From: CAVSIS01 sp963814875
Lineage (GTDB): Bacteria > Acidobacteriota > Thermoanaerobaculia > Thermoanaerobaculales > Sulfomarinibacteraceae
Length of the DNA: 64,000 bases
Direction of reading: 5' to 3'
Assembly (NCBI GenBank): GCA_963814875.1
Contig: CAWFFJ010000017.1
Location: 1 to 64,000 of the forward strand
This document shows, piece after piece, positions 59,856 through 64,000 of this stretch. The notes beneath the pieces were generated by a model. It was not told the DNA's origin. It saw only the letters and a program-made list of their open reading frames with translations, and searched no databases. The position numbers and the translations under genes were made by a program. The first letter of the stretch is position 1. Each line of letters begins with the position of its first letter.

Positions 59856-60800
59856 TCACGGGATGAATTGGATCGGCTGCGCCATGAAGCACAGCACGAA
59901 GATCGCGATACAGAGCCAGCCGACAGCCCGTCGCCGGGGATCGAGGGGACGGTCCTCGTCCCACAGGCGAGGGTGGCGCAGTCCGATGACGATGACGATC
60001 ACCGCCCACAGCCACCAGCCCGGCCACATGAAGCCGAGGGCCACCAGCAGCACCAACAACGGCCAGGCCGAGCGCACATGCCAGCGCCCGAACATGGCGT
60101 AGGCGATGTGGCCACCGTCGAGCTGGGAGAACGGCAGCAGGTTGAGCAGGGTGACCAGAATCCCGAACCAGGCGGCGGCGCCGGTGGGGTGGATGAGGAG
60201 CTCCTGTCCCTTCGCGACATGCGGCTGCACCAGAGCTGCGATCAGCCGGTAGACCAGCGGCTCGCCGAAGACCACATAGCCGCCGGCGGGGAGATTGGCC
60301 GCGGGTGCCGAGGCGGCGATGCCGTAGGCGAGGAACGGAAGCAGCGCCACGAATCCGGCAATCGGACCGGCCGCGCCGACGTCCAGCAGCTGCTGGGAGT
60401 CCCGGATCGGCTCCTTGATCCGGATCACGGCGCCCATGGTGCCGATGCCGAAGGGGAACGGGATGAAGAACGGCGGCGTCGCAGCCAGACCGTGGCGGCG
60501 GCAGGCGACGTAGTGCCCCATCTCGTGGCAGAGCAGGATGAACAGGAGAGGAAGCGAGAACTTCAACCCCTCGAGCAGGAAGCCTGGGTGGATGAGGAGC
60601 TGACCGAGGGAGAGCTCGCCGATCTCGGGGGGCAGGTTCGAGGAGAAGCTCGCGCCGAGGATGGTGGTGGTGACGAGCGTGAGCAGGAACAGCAGCGCGT
60701 GCAGCCACCACCGCGGGCGGTACTCGACCGGGCGATAACCGAAGACCCCGACGGGTTGCCCGTCGGGGTCCGGAATCGATGTCGACTCGAACGGTCGCAC
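59856..60800 (-). CDS. Site-2 protease family (M50) membrane metalloprotease
   Basis: A 314-residue intramembrane zinc protease. HEMGH is near residue 92 in a hydrophobic segment, and the second metal site is NLLPFSQLDGGH near residue 218. About six hydrophobic segments are visible. No PDZ domain. It lies 4 bp downstream of the HU gene on the same strand. Substrates are unknown; anti-sigma factors or membrane regulators are typical. Confidence 0.9.
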   Translation of the reverse strand: MRPFESTSIPDPDGQPVGVFGYRPVEYRPRWWLHALLFLLTLVTTTILGASFSSNLPPEIGELSLGQLLIHPGFLLEGLKFSLPLLFILLCHEMGHYVACRRHGLAATPPFFIPFPFGIGTMGAVIRIKEPIRDSQQLLDVGAAGPIAGFVALLPFLAYGIAASAPAANLPAGGYVVFGEPLVYRLIAALVQPHVAKGQELLIHPTGAAAWFGILVTLLNLLPFSQLDGGHIAYAMFGRWHVRSAWPLLVLLVALGFMWPGWWLWAVIVIVIGLRHPRLWDEDRPLDPRRRAVGWLCIAIFVLCFMAQPIQFIP

Positions 60801-60804
60801 CCGG

Positions 60805-61074
60805 TCAGCTCATGTTGCGCAGCGCCTTGCCGGGTTTGAAACGGATGGTCTTTCCAGGCGGAATCTCGACCTCGCGGCCGGTCTTCGGGTTACGGCCGAT
60901 GCCGCGCTTGCGGTCCTTCACCTGGAAGACGCCAAAGCCGCGAAGCTCGATTCGCTCCCCACGGAGCAGTGCGTCCTTCATTCCCTCGAAGAGGGCGTTG
61001 ACGGCCTCGGTGGCCTTGGGCTTGGGCAGATCGGTCGCTTCCATTACCTTGTCGACGAGATCGGACTTGATCAT
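60805..61074 (-). CDS. HU family DNA-binding protein
   Basis: An 89-residue nucleoid protein. MIKSDLVDKVMEATDL, LRGFGVFQVKDRK and GRNPKTGREVEIPPGK (the DNA-binding arm with the conserved RNP) are all present. AAGGAGG precedes the ATG. A near-perfect promoter lies 35 bp upstream. The site-2 protease gene follows within 5 bp. Confidence 0.94.
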   Translation of the reverse strand: MIKSDLVDKVMEATDLPKPKATEAVNALFEGMKDALLRGERIELRGFGVFQVKDRKRGIGRNPKTGREVEIPPGKTIRFKPGKALRNMS

Positions 61075-61103
61075 CCGCGCCTCCTTCCCGCGTCGGGACC
61101 GTG

Positions 61104-61132
61104 AACATACTGTGAAGGGCCTCCGGTGTCAA
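61104..61132 (-). promoter_or_regulatory. Promoter of the HU gene
   Basis: On the minus strand TTGACA (61127-61132), a 17-bp spacer and TATGTT (61104-61109) form a near-consensus housekeeping promoter 30 bp ahead of the HU ATG. Confidence 0.7.
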
Positions 61133-61213
61133 GGCTTACGATCACAGATCTCGGGAACGTGGGACGGAGACGTGTTCCACCCGGCCCGCAGCCGTCAGGC
61201 TGGCCGAACGTGG

Positions 61214-62329
61214 ATGCTGGTGTACCGTGGCGCCGTGCACGATCTGGTCATTGTCGGGGGCGGGCCGGCGGGCCTCGCGACCGCGCTCGAGGCACGACGC
61301 GCCGGTTTGACCGTGGTGGTGTTGGACGCTGCCGAGCTTCCGGTCGACCGTGCCTGCGGAGAAGGTCTGATGCCCGACGGTCTCGTGCGGTTCGAGGCTC
61401 TGGGGCTCACGATGCCGGCCAGTCAGTGGGCTCCATTCCGAGGTATCCGGTTCGTCGACGGTACGACCGTCGCGGAGGGCCGTTTTCCGAACGGCGCCGG
61501 CGCGGGGATCCGGCGTACCGCGCTCCACGACGCACTCGCCGTCCGGGCCGCCGCCGAGGGCGCCGAGCTGCGTTGGGGCTGGCGCGCCGTCGGCCTTACC
61601 GAAGAGAGCGTCGCCACCGACCACGGGTCCGTGCCGGGGCGATGGATCGTCGGCGCCGACGGTCGGGCGTCGAGGGTCCGGAGCTGGGCCGGGATCGGTC
61701 TGCGCCCCGGTCGGGAGCGGGTCGGGGTGCGCGTTCACTTCGCCGCGGCTCCATGGAGCGACCGGGTCGAAGTGCACTTCGCCCAAGATGTGCAGGCCTA
61801 CGTCACTCCGGTGGGTCCGGACCTGGTCGGTGTCGCAGTGCTGTCCCAGGGCGGGGCGCGGCTGGTGGAGAACGTGCTGCCGGACTTCCCGCGCCTCGCG
61901 ACCCGGTTGTCGGGTGTGAAGCGCGGGTCGCGCGAGCGCGGCGCCGCCGGGCTCGGCCGGAGGGCGGTGCGGGTCACGAGCGGGCGAGTCGCACTGGTCG
62001 GCGATGCGGCTGCGTCGATCGACCCGATCTCGGGTCAGGGTCTGTCGGTGGCCTTTGCAGAGGCCGAGGCCGTGGTGAACGCGATCGCGGCCGGTGATCT
62101 CGGCCGCTACGAGCGGGAGAGCAGCCGCCTGCGCAGGTTGCCGGGGCTGTTGACCCGACTGATCCTGGTCGCCGCCGATCACCCGGGTCTGCGGCGTCGG
62201 GCGCTCAGGGCGCTGCGCACCGACGCGGTTCTCTTCGACCGCTTGCTCGGCGTCCATGCCCGACAGCTTTCGCCGCGCGTCCTGGCGCCGCTCGCCGCCC
62301 GCCTCGCCCTGCGCATGGCCTTCGGGTAA
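61214..62329 (+). CDS. FAD-dependent oxidoreductase (geranylgeranyl reductase/UbiH-like)
   Basis: A 371-residue flavoprotein monooxygenase/reductase. The Rossmann turn VIVGGGPAGLATALEARRAG, a GEGLMPDG motif with Cys-Gly just before, IVGADGRASRVR and VALVGDAAASIDPISGQGL are conserved in this group. ATG 61214 is used; GTG 61235 would give a more typical N-terminus (VHDLVIVGGG). It is divergent from the HU gene. Substrate not identified; halogenase or isoprenoid reductase roles are possible. Confidence 0.85.
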   Translation: MLVYRGAVHDLVIVGGGPAGLATALEARRAGLTVVVLDAAELPVDRACGEGLMPDGLVRFEALGLTMPASQWAPFRGIRFVDGTTVAEGRFPNGAGAGIRRTALHDALAVRAAAEGAELRWGWRAVGLTEESVATDHGSVPGRWIVGADGRASRVRSWAGIGLRPGRERVGVRVHFAAAPWSDRVEVHFAQDVQAYVTPVGPDLVGVAVLSQGGARLVENVLPDFPRLATRLSGVKRGSRERGAAGLGRRAVRVTSGRVALVGDAAASIDPISGQGLSVAFAEAEAVVNAIAAGDLGRYERESSRLRRLPGLLTRLILVAADHPGLRRRALRALRTDAVLFDRLLGVHARQLSPRVLAPLAARLALRMAFG

Positions 62330-62557
62330 CGACCGGCTCGTTCAGCCCGCGGCCGTCATGTGGGACGAGATGCAGGCCAGCCTGCACCTCTCACCAGCTC
62401 CCTGCTGCGGGCGTCGATCTGCCAGCCATCGCAGGCCCTCTCGCAACTCGCCACCTGCGACGTGTCTCCAGACACGCCTCGGTGGCTCATCACTCGGTGG
62501 CTCCACGCTGGCGGGCATCTCGGCGCCCTCGCAACGTGATCTAGTGAGAAGTGCAGG
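62330..62557. other. Intergenic region with a small hairpin
   Basis: No gene or array is visible. A TGCAGGC-CA-GCCTGCA hairpin (62371-62386) is close to the flavoprotein stop and could end its transcript. Confidence 0.4.
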
Positions 62558-62980
<423 letters not shown>

Positions 62981-62981
62981 C

Positions 62982-64000
62982 TCAGCTCCTTGATGAGCTC
63001 CACAATTCTGAGTTGCGGCTTCTCAGGGCGACGTAGGCGGCGAGGCTGCGCACGGCTCGGTCCGCGGCTCGGAACACCGGCAGACCGCCGTCCTCGAGCG
63101 CGGCGGCGAGGGGGTCGAACCAGGTTCCGGAGTCGACCACTGCGACCACCGGTTTGGCCTGGGCGCGGGCCACTGCCGGCAGCAGTCGGGCGATCGAGCC
63201 CGGATCGTCGAGGGACTCGGAGCGGCCGGGTCCGGCGGGCAGGGTCTGCATCGCCGGGGTGAGCGGCACGATGCCCGTCACCACCAGGTCGACGCCGTCA
63301 TCCGCGAGCGCTTGCTCGACCAATCGGGCGTAGGCGGCATCGTTCGCCATCGGCGTGACGTCGAGCGGGTTCTTGACGTCCACCAACCCGTCGAGGCGGT
63401 GTTCGGCGAGGGTCGTGGCGAGCGCAGACGCGGTCGCTGGCGAAATCCTCGAGAGGCGGAGCTCGCCACGCTCGGTGCGGATCGAGTCAGCCATCCCCAC
63501 CGACTCGAAGCCTGCGTTGGACATCGCGAGCAGCCGGCGGCCGCCGATTCGGGAGTCGTGAAGTGTGACCGCGAGCCGCAGCAGGTCGGAGAACTCGTTG
63601 AAGTCCGAGGCGACGAAGGCGCCGGCCTCGGCGACGGCCGCCTCGCACACGGCGTAATCCCCGGCGACCGACGCGGTGTGCCCCGCGGTGGCCGAGCGCC
63701 CCTCGCTGGTGCGGCCGGCCTTGTAGAACACGACCTCCTTGCCGCGCGTGACGGCGTCGCGCACCGCGCGCGCGAATGCGAGCCCGTCGCCGCGCCGGAA
63801 GCCCTCCATGTAGACCGCGAAGACGTTGATCTCGTCGTCGTCGACCAGGTAGCGCAGCAGGTCCGACGCGGTGAGGTCGATCTGGTTGCCGATCGATAGT
63901 GCATAGGCCGGGTCGAGCCATGGCATGCGCGATAAGTTGGCGATGATGAAGGCGCCCGACTGACTGATGAAGGCGGATCTTCGCCGGCGCTCGCCGCGCG
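62982..64000 (-). CDS. ADP-forming acyl-CoA synthetase-like protein, partial at the window edge
   Basis: The C-terminal part of an NDP-forming acyl-CoA synthetase (succinyl-CoA-ligase-like flavodoxin domains). The reading stays open to the right edge and includes AFISQSGAFIIANLSR before the ATG at 63926, so the 5' end is outside the window. GNQIDLTASDLLRYLVDD, EVVFYKAGRTSEG, SHTGSVAG-like AGHTASVAG and DGLVDVKNPLDVTP are present. The last residues (SRNSELWSSSRS) look wrong; another frame reads LRIVELIKELR with a stop overlapping the yjbQ ATG, so a frameshift near 63020 is possible. Confidence 0.85.
   Translation of the reverse strand, partial: RGERRRRSAFISQSGAFIIANLSRMPWLDPAYALSIGNQIDLTASDLLRYLVDDDEINVFAVYMEGFRRGDGLAFARAVRDAVTRGKEVVFYKAGRTSEGRSATAGHTASVAGDYAVCEAAVAEAGAFVASDFNEFSDLLRLAVTLHDSRIGGRRLLAMSNAGFESVGMADSIRTERGELRLSRISPATASALATTLAEHRLDGLVDVKNPLDVTPMANDAAYARLVEQALADDGVDLVVTGIVPLTPAMQTLPAGPGRSESLDDPGSIARLLPAVARAQAKPVVAVVDSGTWFDPLAAALEDGGLPVFRAADRAVRSLAAYVALRSRNSELWSSSRS

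Noticed and set aside
62982..63926. A complete gene starting at ATG 63926
   Set aside because: The reading continues upstream to the window edge with a conserved SQSGAF segment, so the gene is partial.

Overview
High-GC bacterial chromosome window from a Gram-negative-type organism, tentatively Acidobacteriota (Thermoanaerobaculia-like). The grounds are indirect: a TPR-bearing eukaryotic-type Ser/Thr kinase, a B12-dependent class II ribonucleotide reductase, MacAB/Lol-type ABC export genes, multihaem cytochrome c, PilT-like ATPase and very long antisense open frames caused by GC-rich codon use. No phage, plasmid, transposase, rRNA or CRISPR was seen. Taxonomy is inference.

Layout. 0-14 kb is an accessory, repeat-rich zone. 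It holds a sugar-nucleotide epimerase/dehydratase broken by two frameshifts, a VanZ-like protein, a nucleotidyltransferase/HepT-like pair, hutH, an RHH/PIN toxin-antitoxin pair, tRNA-Glu, a family 2 glycosyltransferase, a four-helix-bundle protein, a UDP-glucuronate epimerase flanked by direct repeats, a VWA-FHA membrane protein, an addiction-module remnant and a DUF234-type ATPase. 14-29 kb holds nrdJ with a well-formed promoter carrying two NrdR-like boxes, a threonine-dehydrogenase-like SDR, a four-gene adaptor/permease/permease/ATPase export operon, a PilZ protein, a candidate small RNA and the large Ser/Thr kinase. 29-46 kb holds RidA, hydantoinase/oxoprolinase A and B, a sodium:solute symporter, tsaE, an SDR, a zinc-ribbon membrane protein operon, an Nramp-like transporter, pilT-recX-alaS, a CDGSH protein and a pentahaem cytochrome. 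46-64 kb holds a fused aconitase next to an MmgE/PrpD protein, asnB with a glycosyltransferase-like gene, a translationally coupled cinA-thpR-plsY-gpsA-terC run, ferredoxin-thiI, a site-2 protease next to HU, a flavoprotein, yjbQ and a truncated acyl-CoA synthetase that runs off the right edge.

The intergenic DNA is the most unusual part. Three repeat classes recur: (1) a GTAGGGG...CCCCTAC composite made of two hairpins whose stems differ between copies but stay complementary; (2) degenerate 7-bp arrays built on AGACGCN or AGTGAGG, plus a related 8-bp AGGTGAGG array; (3) perfect GC-rich hairpins, several directly followed by AGTGAGG heptamers. Many conserved genes also show single-base frameshifts (epimerase, HepT-like, glycosyltransferase, addiction module, zinc-ribbon protein, cytochrome, PrpD). 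These could be assembly errors or real decay, and that should be settled before any biological reading of them.
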